DNA of 64,000 nucleotides, from assembly GCA_935421135.1 (NCBI GenBank), contig OW285187.1:6696001-6760000 (forward strand). The letters are read 5' to 3'. Position 1 is the first letter of the stretch, and the number at the start of each line of letters is the position of its first letter. This document shows positions 63,668 to 64,000 of the stretch, in pieces. A program made the position numbers and the translations under genes. This DNA is from Bugulina stolonifera (Eukaryota > Bryozoa > Gymnolaemata > Cheilostomatida > Bugulidae). The notes under the pieces were generated by a model. It had not been told where the DNA came from and did not search any database. It saw nothing but the letters and a program-made list of their open reading frames with translations.

Positions 63668-63786
63668 ATGAATATACTTAGTGTTGTACCAGTGGTAGGC
63701 TCAGTGTTTGCTGCCTTAGCCTTCTTCACAGCTTATATAGTTGCAGTGTTCAAAGGAGATGTCTACCCATGGTGGCCTTATATCAG
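63668..63786 (+). CDS. DRAM: DRAM-D, first coding exon, gene continues past the window
   Basis: ATG at 63668 starts MNILSVVPVVGSVFAALAFF, a first membrane segment, then GDVYPWWPYIS cut by a GTAATA donor at the same place and phase (two bases into the codon) as exon 1 of DRAM-A, B and C. 39 codons plus two bases. The remaining exons would lie right of 64000. It is the most divergent of the four. Confidence 0.85.
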
Positions 63787-64000
63787 GTAATAATACTCAA
63801 GCCTTTAATTCCCTGTGATTCTGCACTAAATCTATGTTAGACTAATCGCTACAGTGTTGAAAGGAGTGTGTGGCAATTGTATCTACAAGGAAATGGGTTC
63901 CACCTCTCTGCCTGGCAGTGAGTGTACTTTTACTGTAACATTAGTAGGCTATGTTAGTATTGCCTATAACCATGATGGCAATGGCTGATATACAGTAGGT
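63787..64000 (+). other. DRAM-D intron 1 (partial)
   Basis: Starts GTAATAATAC after exon 1; no second exon (TGACAC-type start) appears before the window ends. Confidence 0.6.

Overview
The window is animal nuclear DNA: AT-rich, with spliced genes (canonical GT-AG introns mostly 100-700 bp), very frequent TACATGTA-type words and many short non-autonomous transposons. I rebuilt the genes exon by exon from splice signals, reading phase and my knowledge of the protein families; no alignment was run. The gene set is metazoan (eight-TM HMG-CoA reductase, FUT10/11, LAMTOR5, DRAM). An intact EBP sterol isomerase argues for a sterol-making lineage, not an insect or nematode. A sponge or another early-branching invertebrate is my best guess.

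Left part (1-23 kb): FDPS (-, 4 exons, 375 aa) and HMGCR (+, 15 exons, 886 aa) are head to head, separated by 4.5 kb of very AT-rich DNA holding a SINE, a long palindrome and a possible CCAAT-rich promoter. A FUT10/11-like fucosyltransferase (-, 9 exons, 457 aa) lies tail to tail with HMGCR, followed by EBP (-, 3 exons, 221 aa). Three enzymes of the isoprenoid/sterol pathway thus sit within 22 kb: HMGCR makes mevalonate, FDPS makes farnesyl diphosphate, and EBP shifts the sterol 8,9 double bond. All coding frames close without a break.

Middle (24-32 kb): a 5'-truncated CR1/Jockey-type LINE with an intact reverse transcriptase frame; LAMTOR5 (+, 4 exons, 89 aa), a Ragulator subunit of the lysosomal mTORC1 platform; then transposon remnants including a 1.3 kb hAT-type element with a perfect 8-bp target duplication.

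Right part (32-64 kb): a tandem array of four DRAM-family genes (+), six-exon multi-pass lysosomal membrane proteins. DRAM-A and DRAM-B (263 aa each) lie in a segmental duplication (unit A about 32.6-41.4 kb, unit B about 42.75-55.3 kb). DRAM-C is complete in structure but has one in-frame TGA. Only the first coding exon of DRAM-D is inside the window. Comparing units A and B works as an insertion map: at least six elements with clear ends and target duplications (hAT-type MITEs, a TG...CA LTR-like family, LINE fragments, a GC-rich repeat) are present in one copy and absent from the other. An orphan copy of DRAM exon 4, identical to DRAM-A over 154 bp, also lies between the units.

I see no CRISPR, rRNA or canonical tRNA gene. 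The most notable feature is the neighbourhood itself: sterol-pathway genes beside a lysosomal mTORC1/autophagy gene group.
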